Positions 12,520 through 25,600 of a DNA stretch of 64,000 nucleotides are shown here, piece after piece (within the stretch, counting starts at the first letter, position 1; every line of letters begins with the position of its first letter). The DNA comes from Parelaphostrongylus tenuis (Eukaryota; Nematoda; Chromadorea; Rhabditida; Metastrongylidae), in the NCBI GenBank assembly GCA_019055375.1, contig JAHQIW010000721.1:1-64000 (forward strand), in the 5' to 3' direction. A program made the position numbers and the translations under genes. The notes below the pieces were generated by a model. That model did not search any database and was not told the DNA's origin. It saw only the letters and a list, made by a program, of their open reading frames with translations.

Positions 12520-13185
12520 TTTCATACAGCAGCAGAAACGACTGATGCAGATTTGGCCTATGCAATGAATGTGATGAATCAAATAACGAACTCCAAATTA
12601 CGCGCTAACCTTTTCGATTCAACAGCCCTCCCAGCGCTCTGTTGTTCAGTGGAGACGTGAGCTGATAGTTCGTCCATGTCAAAACTACTGCGAAAAACTC
12701 ACAGAGCGCTTGAACGATGTCTTCTGAATATCTGTCGCCACTCACAACACCTAACCGGCTTGTTCAACTCAGATCTCAGGAATTTATCGCATCTTCTTGA
12801 TGCAGGAGAATTTACATCGATAGCGAAGCACATATGGGCCGGTCATATATTAAGGAGATCGGACGAGAAATTGACGAAACGAACTGTAAAGTGGACGTCA
12901 CGAGAACTCACCCGTTCCCGAGAGCGACCACTTACACGTTGGGCGGATATGTTCGTGAGATGAACTAATCAACTGCATTCTATCTGTATTGGCATCAGCT
13001 GTATTTGTACTTGCTGACACTCTACAGATCACAGTATGAAACTCGCACTAGTCGCCATGCTCGAATGAAACCACCGCCATGAACGACTATGGAGAGAAGA
13101 CGAGACGAATGGAAGAAGGTGCTGGGGGTCCGCACAACTCGTGAAGACGGACCGTCCACGTATATAAGTAAGTAACGAATGTGAT
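12520..13185 (+). mobile_element. RTE-type non-LTR retrotransposon remnant (3' end of reverse transcriptase ORF)
   Basis: Plus-strand frames read SKLRANLFDSTALPAL and CSVET, then a stop, THRALERCLLNICR, HIWAGHILRRSDEKLTKRTV, and ERPLTRWADMF. These are the late landmarks of RTE/nematode LINE reverse transcriptases (LR..LF...VLPAL.Y..ET, then RA..R..L, then K.RWAGH..R..D.RWT, then GRPPTRW.D.F). The end ctcgtgaagacggaccgtcc, then tatataagtaagt, is the element's 3' tail, and a related tail occurs at 34.16 kb. Stops and small shifts show it is dead. Confidence 0.85.
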
Positions 13186-13689
13186 GTTCTTTCGGATAAA
13201 TTGAGTTGGAGTTTATTCCCTCTTATAAGAGCTAAGATTTGCTTTGCTGCGTTGGCGACGCTGAAGTAATGATCGTTATGCACTACAACACATCACACAT
13301 CAAGCCAATGCGCTATTTTCAGAGTATAGGCTTCTACTACATCCTATTTGAATATTACTCTGAATATTACACGATCCCATCCAGCATTTTAAAAACGATT
13401 TCTTCAGAACTCAATATTATATAGTGGAGGGGGTGAGGGCTGGAAAACTCGAAGGTAATTTTTTTCAAATCCAGGTCTTCAATTTTTATACATATTTCTA
13501 CTCAACAAAGGACCATAGATTCGACAATAATACGTTCAAAAGCGTCAGTTGCCACCTACTCTCTTATTAGACATAGCTTTTTGATTCCATTCACCGATCT
13601 TTCATTACTATGAACACAACAAACAGAGTCAACTTGAATGCTCTTCAAAGTGTTTTCATTTACCACCTACCGTTTAAATCAACACTTCA

Positions 13690-15050
13690 GCAAATAACTT
13701 TAAGTAATTTTATTGATTTTTGGTTACATAACACAATTGTTGTATTATGGAACAGTGTGACTTTGACAATCAATATATGTATATAATATGTATACCATCG
13801 TATGTACAAGGCATAAAAAATGCCTTCAATAGAGAACAACACATCAATGATTAGAAGAATACGACTGAAGTGTACTTATTACAAATGTACTGTCGTTGAT
13901 CACTTTAAATGTGTAATGATTGATACAGATAGGATATAAGAGACAGATGATACGAATTATAGCACAAATACTCACAGGGAATATATGGTATGATAATAAT
14001 AGTGGTAATAATGGTAATTATGTAATTATTGAACATGGTAAAAATGACGGTAGAGATGCCACGTAGTGGCGGTTTGGACGTTTACCACAGAGTATCATTG
14101 TAAAATGTGGGTACTGCGCGGAAAACGACGCTGAGCTTACATGTGCGCCGAACCCACTTAACTGTCTAAAGCACTATCTTAAACACAACAACTCACAAAA
14201 ATCATATGTGGCGAGAATGAGAATGAAATGCATAGGGTATAAAATACTACAAGAGGCTTGGGTTAGTGTGTTACCGGCCGATGACGAAACGCACTAGAAT
14301 TCAATACTGACAACATTCACGAAAAGCCGACCGGTCAACGGCTGATGACAAAAGCACATTCCAATTCGTACTTCGAACAAAGAATACTTCTGCAGATCAG
14401 AAATTGGTGTTTGAAATTAAATAGAAATCGCTAGAAAGAATTTATGCAGCACAATGAGCGATGATAAGAATATTCAGTAAAGTGGATAAACGGCTACCGT
14501 ACCCATAAAGTCGTGCTATAAACGACAATGAGACAATGAATTGATTGAGATGATATAATTATTAGTTTATCAAACTGATGCACTAGATTGTATGAGCTAG
14601 CTCATACCGTATGTTCATTCGATAAGTTCTTCAAGTAGTAAATATAAGTAGCGATTTATTACATGGATATCAATTAGATAGGACTATCAGGAATGTGAGT
14701 TATCTCAACTACGGCCTTCTTTTCCTAACGATGCCTAGCTTCTGATAATCCTCGACCTTCGTATAATCAATAATGTCCAAAAAACCTATGATGAAATGAT
14801 GGATAAGAGGACCGCCGTGTACACACCTACACACAGATACGCATACACATATACACACATACATTAGTAAATGCACAAAAAACAACATCACAACACATAG
14901 AAGCGAAAGCGACGATCTGCGATTATTTGATCCGATGTGGATCGGAAGAGATTATCTATTGGGAGTGCTGGAAGAATAGTACAATGATTTACCCAGTGTT
15001 ATAGAGTGATGTGTAAAACTTTACAATGATTCCCATGCTGCATCAGTGAG
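13690..15050 (-). other. Probable 3' UTR and downstream flank of the ZMIZ-like gene
   Basis: AT-rich sequence without coding signs after the TGA at 15051-15053. AATAAA poly(A) signals on the minus strand occur at 14660-14655 and 13713-13708, so the 3' UTR would be about 0.4 or 1.35 kb. The sequence alone does not decide which is used. Confidence 0.4.
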
Positions 15051-16327
15051 TCAACCACGCTTCTCGTCTGCAGCGATTATCGACTGGATGTCCTCCCAAC
15101 AGTGTGGGAATCCGCTAATCGGTGGAGGATCATTCTGTAATTGTAAACGGTTATTTTCTCAGAAGCTACTATCATAAAACATTTAGATCACATGCTAGTC
15201 GATAGCGGAAATCTACAGAAAACCTTAGCTCAAAAAAGGAAGTATTCTCTTGTAAAAAGCAATGTACCGTGCAAGTCAGGTCATCGAACGCTGTGAATAC
15301 GGTGTCACTGTCGTTCAGATACTTCTTGATGTCGTCAGCAGTCATTAACGTCTAAACATTACCGATACATTAAAAAAAAACTGTGAAGTCTTCGCTCAAC
15401 AACCGTACAAGTCGTTCATATTTGAGGAAATGGCCTGCCTACCCATTGGTATATCGAATTACTCACCGAGCTAAACAGGCTCTTTCCATCAATCTCAATA
15501 TCTAGACTAGTCACCGATAAATTGTGAATGTTGCCGAACGGATGGTCGGACGGATTCACTGCTGGTAGAGCGACGCCGGAATTCACAGAAGCCGGGGTGT
15601 ACGGCGCCGATCCTGGAAAATAGATAGCTCAGGACTCGAATAACAAAATATTGATATAATTTAAACATAGAATAACTATCATGATGAAAGCTGGCAAAGA
15701 AAACAATAGCTAAAGCATTGATGAATCTTTGTTGAGTAGACAAACAAAAACGTTTAGGATAAGTTCATGATTAACTTTAAACAGGATTTGTACTCTAACC
15801 CACCTGTCAAAGATGGTGCTTCGACACTCCCGTGTTGTTGGATTTGCGTCTGATGAGGACTGGTGCCGCTGTGAATCGGTTCAGGTTGAGAGGGATTCGG
15901 CATGGTGCCAACAGAGGCTGGATTCTGAGGCGGATGGGGAGTTGATGGTGTGCCGGGACCGCAGTTGAAGCGTGCGCCAGACGGAGATGAAACGGTTTTC
16001 GATGGACTGAAACTTACACATCGTGGTTACAATTTCATTTAACTCGCTATTAATGGTAAATTCTGCTTTGGAAGGTTTCGAAATATATAAAACAAGCCTC
16101 AAGCTTATCATCTTAATGATGTGTCCCACCTTTTGTTATGTTTCAACCAACTTGTATCACTAAGACGAAAACAACCATTCACCTTTGACTCGCGGCGAAT
16201 GGACTCATCATAGAAGAGACGGTAGGTGCGTTTGCCATAGGAGCAGAACCAGGAGGTGGAGGGAATGGTGATACCACTGGTTGAGGAAACGGTTCGCTTT
16301 TAATTCGTTTAATCGGATGCGTTGGTC
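15051..16327 (-). CDS. ZMIZ-like gene: C-terminal exons with SUMO motif and acidic end
   Basis: Five exons: 16327-16183, 16006-15804, 15612-15467, 15351-15268, 15134-15051. The first starts GPTHPIKRIKSEPFPQP; I-K-S-E (Lys485) fits the psi-K-x-E SUMO acceptor consensus and lies in a basic, NLS-like setting, at the place where ZMIZ1 has its IKSD...KRFK segment. The second is Ser/Pro/Gln/His-rich. The last three are acidic and amphipathic (VTSLDIEIDGKSLF, TADDIKKYLNDSDTVF, CWEDIQSIIAADEKRG then TGA), similar in character and position to the C-terminal transactivation region of ZMIZ1 (inference). Splice sites are canonical, for example ttccag acceptors and gtgagt/gtgaat/gtgggt donors. Confidence 0.86.
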
Positions 16328-19300
16328 CTGGAAACAAAGAGGTTTCTTAGTGAACATGAGAGCAATATTCCAGACTTCATATCAATATTGCGATCAACGC
16401 TACACTATTTGGGCTTGAGAAGACGGAAATAGTTCGGCAAGGAGGAAAATAATTAACAAAGGCCACTTAAATTTTCTGGAGATTCTTGCGCTGACATCAA
16501 AGAACTTACTGATTGAAGTTAATGAAGATACAGAATGAAATACATGGCCTAAGTTTTGAGCAATTACATTTGATAATCTAGAAATCCTTAACTGTAGGAG
16601 GACCCACTATATGAATTTTTCATTTCGAGAGTCCCTTGTAGACGTTTAGAAACAATCATCGCATCGTACGGAAGGCATCGCTTGATGTCGTACTCTGACG
16701 TCAAACGCGAACGAACGAATTCTTTTTCAATTAAATGGATTTCTACCCGCCCACATCAAAAGACCTACCTATGATTTCAAAACAAATATAATAATAAAAA
16801 TCGTAACGGTTATAACGCACAATAGATGATAAGTACTTACAGTGGCTTTATAAGTTATAAAGGAAAATTTTATTGGAGATTCCTTTTATATTTTTCTTTC
16901 TTTTTATTTACTGAAATCTGCTCAATACTTAAAACTCTACTCCCTAATTGAATGTTGACATTAAAATTGGAGTTTGTGTGTTTAACTAAACACAACAGCT
17001 TTACAGCGAATCATGTCAGAACCTAAATTAAAACCAGTTATACGACTCGAAAGAGCGATGAAAATCGAGAGAATGTCAACAATGACGACATGCAAGACAA
17101 CATCGCGCGTAGGATGGTTGGAGTGTATCAAAACAATCAACAAATGACAGCACACAAACACCACCCACTCCCTAGCTGGTCCCATTCGCCAACAAACTGG
17201 CGATAAACTCCTCTAACGACCGGTCACTTACAAGCCTGCAGCAAACACCAGCGCTCAGCTTGTCCAGGATTCCAAGCCTACACCAGTCATCTTATTAGAA
17301 ACTGAACAGGATTTCATCATCAAAAAAGTAGGCACAACTAGGGTGCGAAAGTTTCGAAGAAGAAACGAACGTTAACGAACGAATGCATGAAAGTGATGGT
17401 CATGCTTTATCGAGTACGCAATATTTCCATAGTTTGATAGTCTAGTGTCTAGTAGTATTCATAAAGTATGACATACGCATAATCTTCAGTGGATTCAATT
17501 ATGAATACCATATGAACTTCAAGACCGGTTACGACCCTTTATAGTTATATGAAGATCTTTCATCGTTTGAAATTATCACCAAGCTCATATGTTTACATTC
17601 ACACGTCAGGATTGTGCGATTGTATTCACTTTATAGGAAAAGTAGGTATTGTAGAATGATTATTGTAATGCCTCACTTTCGTGGATGACTCATGAAACAA
17701 AGAATGAAAAACTCGATATATTGCATTGACCACGTTCATCTTATTGCTAAGGTTGTATTGCATCACTTTATGGAACGAACCATCAAAAACAACGCGTTTT
17801 CTGCTTAGGCTTAGATATAAACGATCACTCGATAGCTTAAATCTCGACAATTTCAGTGCTGTAATTCATTTCTGAAAAAAAAACCTCTTAGTGCGTTGTA
17901 GCAGCACAAATAAACATTTTTCAAACTCCACATTTTTCGCTGGGCGGTGCATTTACCCTAGAATTTTAGTAATCATTCGACACCTTTGATCTCGACGATT
18001 TCGATAATGTACTTGGTTTTCAAAAAGAACTTAGCGTGTCAAATATCCAAAAAAAAATTGGGGTTTCTCACTCAGCGCGCATTTGGCTAGGGTGCGAGTG
18101 GGGCTGTGTATCGATTGCGTGATTGACTGATCGCGCAGTGCAATTACAATGAGACGCGCAATTTTTTTATTGAATGCAGTTTTTCTATGCATTGAGAAAA
18201 CTCTAGATAAAAATACGACTCTGATACTCCAGACTTCTTTTCACATTCATTTGATTTTCATGCACAGGATTAGGCTGCTTAGGCTAAGTGGCGCTTTGTT
18301 TGGCAATATAAAATGAAAATTAGAATCCTAAGCCGACAGGAAAATGAAAAAGAGATGTTTAACCTAGAATAAAGCTGGAGGATAAAGCTCTTAGCGCTGA
18401 CCAAACCTAAGGGATGCGCTCATGTATTCGTTCTGAATTTTTAGCTTCGCTTTGAGGTGTTGAATACATATCTAGCCTTCGCAGTGATCCGTGATGACGA
18501 ATCGGTGTATCGAGTCAATGCTGCCTATTCCTTCCAAATAAGTCTGTGCCAATTTACCGATCCCTGAGGGTTGATGGCTCGGTGAGCCATGGACGCAAGA
18601 TCGAATTGTCGACCTTGTGTGCTACGCAGAGCATCTTTAACCGCTACGACATGCGCTCTTTCTTCCACATTTGTAGTATAAAAAAATCTACGAATCTCTA
18701 CGAAACGGAGAAAAAAAAACTTCCTTACATTACAGAAATACGAATGCAAAGGCGCCAGGTTTGAAACATAGTTTTTTTTTCACTTCTAGAGCGCTAACAG
18801 AAATGCCTTTTCAGAAATAAAGCACACCATAAAAATCATGGATTCAAACTATAAACAGAAAACGCGTCAATTCCGAAGCTTAGAAATGGGTGCGGATAAG
18901 CAAAAAACACCATTTTATGTGCTCAGAGCAAAAACCTCTTAGATAAATGTCAGGAAATTTCTACTCATTTCAATCAAATCTTGCTTTAACGATGACAGGC
19001 TATAGATTCACTGACAGCTCGATATAAATTATGAAATGTTAAGAACCTTACGATTAATTGCACGTTTTCATCTCCGTCAAAGCTCCCTCAGTAAATGTCC
19101 GATTCTCCCTTCATTCAAGGTTTAGGTAGATCAACAAGATGTTGATGCAAAACGGCTGAGTGTGCCTAGTTCTAGCTTAATGTGCTATTCGTCAATTCGC
19201 CTGTTATGTCTCCTGTTTTGCTCCACTTAGATCTCTAACAGCAACCATAGTGAAAACATGTTTATACATCGCAGACGCTACTCAGACACCACACAAGTAT

Positions 19301-22300
19301 GATAGCTTATATTTCGCCGACTTTCTTGCATAAACGACTTCAACAGATATGGTCAATCAAAATTTGAACAAAACTATAGACATCCGTAATTGTTCTCCAA
19401 ATAAACAAATAAGAATTGAGATAGTTAATTTCGATTTCTGATAAACGCTGACACCGTAATAGCTGCGCAAAGTTCCAGTGTCTTGAGGCGAGTGTCTCGA
19501 TGCTGTCGAAGATTAGCGCCATCGAAGAGAAGACGACCGTCAGCTGTACGCCGAACATTTTTCATTCAAGTACGAATTTTCATTAAAATCATCAACCGTT
19601 CGTATTTCCTACTCCCCAAATCTTCGTCTAAAATATGAAATGATTTGTGTGGTGTGTGAACTGCACGAGATGACGGCCGTTTAACTGCGGCTGATGCTCG
19701 TAAACGAACGTCGATGAGTGCACGCACCAGAAAGTGTCGTAAACGAGTTGCTGCTGCACATTGTTGTCTTAGTTAGAATATATGGGATAATTCACGGAGA
19801 TGAATGTTGGTCATGTGCCATTCTGCCCCATACGGCAATTGCTCGCTTAGTACTATCATTTTTCATTGATAGCACTTATCTCTCTTAATCCTTAGCCAAT
19901 ATGACGATTACAGAATTAGAAAATATTCCTGTTTATTAAACTACCAATATTTAATAGGTTGAGGAGAATGTTCCTTAACACCCGCAGAAAATTCAAATAT
20001 GTTTGTTTCACATAATACGGTCATTGTAAATTCATGGGAATATTTCAGGAATATTTTCATATGAACATCTCACGGCAACTCCAGTTATAGTGTCCGACAC
20101 TGATTCGTCGAAAGGCGCTCTGCTTCAGCAAGACATTGTCAAATCTCACACCGCAAAGAAGACTAAGGAAAAGTTTGATGAATTGGAAGGGAGTCTAGGT
20201 TATGCCGCACCCAGCCTACAGTCCAGATCCTACGCCATCCGATTATAGTCTCGTATCCGCTCAATGGAACATTTTCTGCGTAGACACCGATTTGAGACAT
20301 CTGATCAAGTTGAACAGACATGTCGGGAGTTTTTCATTCAAAGCCCAACGAATGACGATTTCGAGCAGATCTGGAAGCTTGCTGATCGTTGGCAGAAGGT
20401 CGGGATAATGATGGACCTTTTTGAAATATAATTATTGTTGTTTTCAATTGAATTCATGTATAAACTTTGAATATTCGGCGAATGTCAAAGAATTTTTCCT
20501 CAACTCAATAATTAAAGATCTCCTTCTCGAACAAAAAATCGAAGCAGTGAAGAATTACGGTTGGTAATGGCTCACAAGACCGATCTAAAATCAAGAAAAA
20601 CCACTCAACACTACGAGAAATATATTGAAAAGTGAACGGCTTGCCTTCCGTAGCAATCTACAAAGTTTACCAACAACATGTACTGGTTATAGGAATTTCT
20701 GGCACGAAGACATTAAAAATCTTAGATGGAAAAATATCGCTGAATCTTCAATTAAAACTCTATTGAAAATAGTGCTTTAATCCGTATAACTCATAGAGAC
20801 CGTTCATCATTCACTTATGTCAGTAACTTGTTAAATCACCGAGAAATACATTAACTAATCATCACCTTACTAATTTACCTTATCACTAGTCGTCTGCAAA
20901 GAAATTTTCATTTGAATACATCTCAGTATTTCTTCAATAAAAGCATACATATTACGAAGCCCTCCATTCTAATGGGTCACTGCGAAATTGTGGTTGTATT
21001 GAACTAGATTCTCCAACACCACTAGAAATTCTACTAGTCGAAAGCTAAGAGCAAGAGTGTGCCACATCAGAGGCAGTAGACTTCAACAAAACGCGCCATA
21101 TTCGTATCATAGATAACAGAATTTTACATATAAACGATTCGTCACCACAATTTAACGTGCGGGATCCGAGCACTTCTTGCACTCGATTCTCTCGTAATCA
21201 TACTCCAAAGGCCTTCAAATATGTCACGTACTGTTCCGGCTTCTGTTTGAGTTAAATGCTAGACAAGGTCCTCAGAGTAACTAAAAGTTTTCAAGGAGAT
21301 TCCTTCTATTTTACACCGTCGTCCCACATCTACGCTATAGCTACAATAGTTCTAAGTGCACTACGAATGTATCGCTATAAAACGAGCGCCTGAACTTAGC
21401 CGAAATAACTAGACATGTTTTACATCCGACCAGATCTTCTCGTCAGATATCGAAAAAGAAGAAGAGTTAGAAGAAAACATCTCCTACCGTTCTCGTCTCC
21501 GCCACGTTTTCTGACAGACAGTTCAGGTTCGACAGGTCGATACTCGCCGTTCGTCTCCAGTAGCATTTCCATCGCTTGATTACCGGTACTCTCACGAAGC
21601 ATCTTGCCAACAAAATAATCGAGTTCTATATCATTCAGTTGAAAAATTGTCCTAAAATTAATTAAATTGAGCGAAACTTCTGTTTCACAGCAAAAGAAAA
21701 GCAATGTTAAAATAAAGTCTTAGGTCTGCTGAAAAAAATTGCTTACAACATAGCATTAGCTGTTCGATAATTTTAATACGTTTATGAATTTTCTCCACTT
21801 CACGATTGAATCATTGTAATCATGCAAATTATTTGAAAAGGAAAATAAAAAAGATCTTCGATCACAACTGTTGTTTAGCATGAACCATAAAGATCTTTTC
21901 TTCAGGTTTCAAAAATAAGTCTACAAATCTATATCACTTGAAAATGAGGATTTCATTTTATTGGGTTGATGGAGAAAAACCAACGATAACGATATTCAGA
22001 TTATTGACAAAGCATTAGAAATAGTTTTTTTTTGAAAAATGAAGCCATATTCAATGAGAAAAAGAGGAGAACTCCGATATTTTTCAATTTCATTAACCAC
22101 CTGCCGCGAATCAGGATATGCGAGAAATTTTATCATTCAAAATACGAAAACACACGACACATATTGGAGAACTTCTCCACAGGACAGTTCTCTTCATCGA
22201 ACCTCTTTTTTGATTATGAATAAATAAAGACAAATGTCATAAATAGTAGACTAGATAAGCATAAGTATTCTAAAAAACTTAGTGGAATAGGAAGAATTGA

Positions 22301-22438
22301 AAGGAAGAAAGGGCACCAAAAGCCATATCAAAGAATACTGAAGCAATCTTGACATGATATATATGCAAATATGCAGATACATATATGCATATATATGTAC
22401 ATATATACATGTATATATGTGCGCATATACAAATATGG

Positions 22439-22484
<46 letters not shown>

Positions 22485-22555
22485 ATGCAAATGCACATTT
22501 ACGTATTTGTGCGCATGTACAATTGCAAATATAAGTATGAACGAATACAAGTATC

Positions 22556-22606
<51 letters not shown>

Positions 22607-25600
22607 AATGTACATACATATACACACAATATACATGCATACATGTATATGGTTGTATATACATGCTACGCTATCAGTCATCAGGATTAATGGTAAGGAT
22701 CCCAGCATTTTCTGCATTCGACTCGTTTCCTCACACTTGTCCTATACATCCTATACAAAGGTCTTCGAATATTTCACCCGCTGCAACAACTTTTGCTCAG
22801 GGACTTCGTCTTCTTTATGAACGTCGTAGAATGCTGGTCGAGATGACCTTCCCAGCTATCTTGGAGGTGGCCGAGCTAAGGCGTCCCCGAAGGCGTTCGT
22901 CGACCAATTGTAAGTAGATGTTGAGGCAGAGGCTCCAACCAGCGCATTGCATATCACTTTGCTTCCTAATTCACCGCACCACTTTTCTTTGTGCCACCGC
23001 GGTCCCATATAAAGATGTTGCTTTTGGAAGCAAACTGATGCTATTCAGGCTTATAGTACTAAAACGTAATTTTAATATGGATGATAAAAACTAGCAAAGA
23101 GTTTCAAAGGAAGCACCTCCACAAAGATTTCCATAGTCACATATGTTTGTGGTAAGATCATAAACATCGCAAAAAAAAGAACTTGCCTGCAAATATGGCA
23201 CTCATAGAGTGAGTTCTCGTTTTGTTGTACGATGAACGGCTCCAAATCAAAGCAGGCCGCATGAGCACATCGTGACGATCGTGCCGGAATCGACATACGA
23301 CGATGTGTGATGTCACACACCAACGGCACTCTTAAGCCGGTCGGCGGCGTGAGTTTCAACACTGAAACACACACCGTCACACTTCAATTATTATTACCAG
23401 TCAGAAAGTGTGATGTTTTCGCTGTTGATCAATTTCTGAGGAATGCGTCTTGCATCCGACCTGGCCCCAGCATCGTTAGAGGCGATTAAACGCATATATG
23501 GCACAGACAACGATGGGCTACCCTATCAGAGTATGAACTCAAGGTTTTTTTATTCTCTCGGACGAGGCTCGCATTGATTTGTCAACCTCAAAAGGGCTAG
23601 ACGCTTGGTTAACTCAGATCACTGAATGGAGATGATGGAGATATGCTTGTTCCGTGGTACTTCTGACCACCGCTTTACGATCTCTCTACTACTGATTCTG
23701 TTATTGTTACTGTGATTAATATTGACATTAGATTGATGCCGAAGTCATAGCCGTCGAGATCTGTAGCCGATACTAGAATACACTTCCAAATAATCATACT
23801 ACTATTACCATTGCTGTCGTCTGCTCAGTAATCACTCCTGCTTCCTTTTTACAACTAGAAATAGTTTGTAATTGTTGTCTAAACAAGCGCTGAATTGGTA
23901 ATGTATGTACTGATGGTGTAAAGTGGGAAAAATTGAATAAACCATTCGTAGAGATCAATATCTTAACTGTCAATTTAAATTTGGGTAACCTCAAATAAAG
24001 TCGATATAAATGCACTAATGTCAAGGCTGTTGTTCATAACAACAACTACCATGCATAAAGTTGTAAAGGAGAGATAAATCAGGATTTTACACTTCATATC
24101 ACTAAAGAGACATTCAAGTTGATGTCTGATGCCGCAGAAGAAAGGAAATAGTCGTCTGCAGAGTTTTACTGGGAGGATGGAAGACTACGTTGCATACTAT
24201 ATAATAAATTCTATAAAACGACGCTATTTCTATCAAAACATTCCAACCACGATGTAGATTTCTAATAGGAAAAAAAGACCTAAATAATGGAGGATCCAGT
24301 GGTAGGAATCCCACCGATAATTGGATAACGACGATTATCGGTGACACAATAAAACAACTCGTAACTGGTGCGAATCTACGAACGCTGTTCGAAAACAACT
24401 GTGCCGCAGTGTTTGGCGGCTGTGAATGGCCGAAATGAATGCTCGAAACACGCTGAGACTAAGATATGATTTATCGGCGACACTCGGCTACTCAAATAAA
24501 TATCGAAATCCTATTTTACTCTTCTTAATGACAACTAAGGAAATTCGTGACAGTAGTTACTAATTCGTACTCGGTAATCCTTCAAATTCCACATAATATT
24601 TCACCGCTTTCACCAACTCCCAATACTATTAGGTCGTTTGAAAGCTTCAGCAGTAGGGCAATAAACACTAAATTCATTGAACAGAAGATTTTTTATTTTT
24701 TTAAAATTGCATGATTTTGGTATCGTTTAAATGCGCATTCTCTTGCGAATATTTGTTATACAACCTGCTCAAACTTGCCTTACGATGGATCTGTCCTGGG
24801 AACAAGTTCGTTTACTACTCATATACGAAGTCCGCGTTGCGGGAACTGCTAGTTAAGCGGTGCGCAAGATAAACGAAGTTTGGAATGATAACACGGTTGC
24901 AGAAAGAAAAGCTAGAAATGGTTTGTGAAACCCAAAGCTGGAGAGAACAGTCTGGAGGATCAGTGGCCCTCGGGCCGTCCACAGAAACTTAATTCTGATT
25001 GATGAAGTTGGTGTTTATTGTTCTAGTGCCAAAACTTATAGAACGACCTGATATATGCCACGAAGCGCTCTAACTGGCGATAGTGGCACACTTTAGGTCT
25101 TAGACATGGCTAATTCAGTCCAGAAAATGTAGAGTACTAAGAGGGTAGCTCACATTTATCGCGACACATTTCAGCTGTACAGTTCTGGGTACGAGTGAAT
25201 ATATCTTGTGTGACTTTGGCCAACGGTTGACGAACAACCAATTGCATGATGAAGGAATGTGACTGAAAACAGAACACTTTGGAAATGGCAAATTCTCATA
25301 ATGTCTCAAGTAATTGTAGTTACGCAAGGGTAAGAACGTACACAAACACATTGGTTTACGTTAAATTCAATAGTATTTGGGCCAGGAACGACGACCTGCT
25401 TGATAAATAACGAACGGCTCAAATCGGGAATGGGAACCATTTGGCCGTTAATGAGCACCTAAAAAAAGCACAAGAATATTGAATAAGACAGAGAACGAAA
25501 AAATTTTCCCTCTAAAGACATTTAGGGACTGAGGTGGTCTAATGCAACTCTATCTCCCTACGCATGATCACAAACGTATAAGAGCACATTTACAAACGAG

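Noticed and set aside
17222..17300. Minus-strand segment GILDKLSAGVCCRL followed by gtaagtga inside the 5.2-kb intron
   Set aside because: Leaves phase 0 whereas the next exon requires phase 1; no acceptor gives an open frame in the right phase.
22251..22917. Long open frames on both strands rich in Tyr/Ile
   Set aside because: They run through (TA)n and (ACATAT)n microsatellites; composition is repeat-driven and both strands are equally open.
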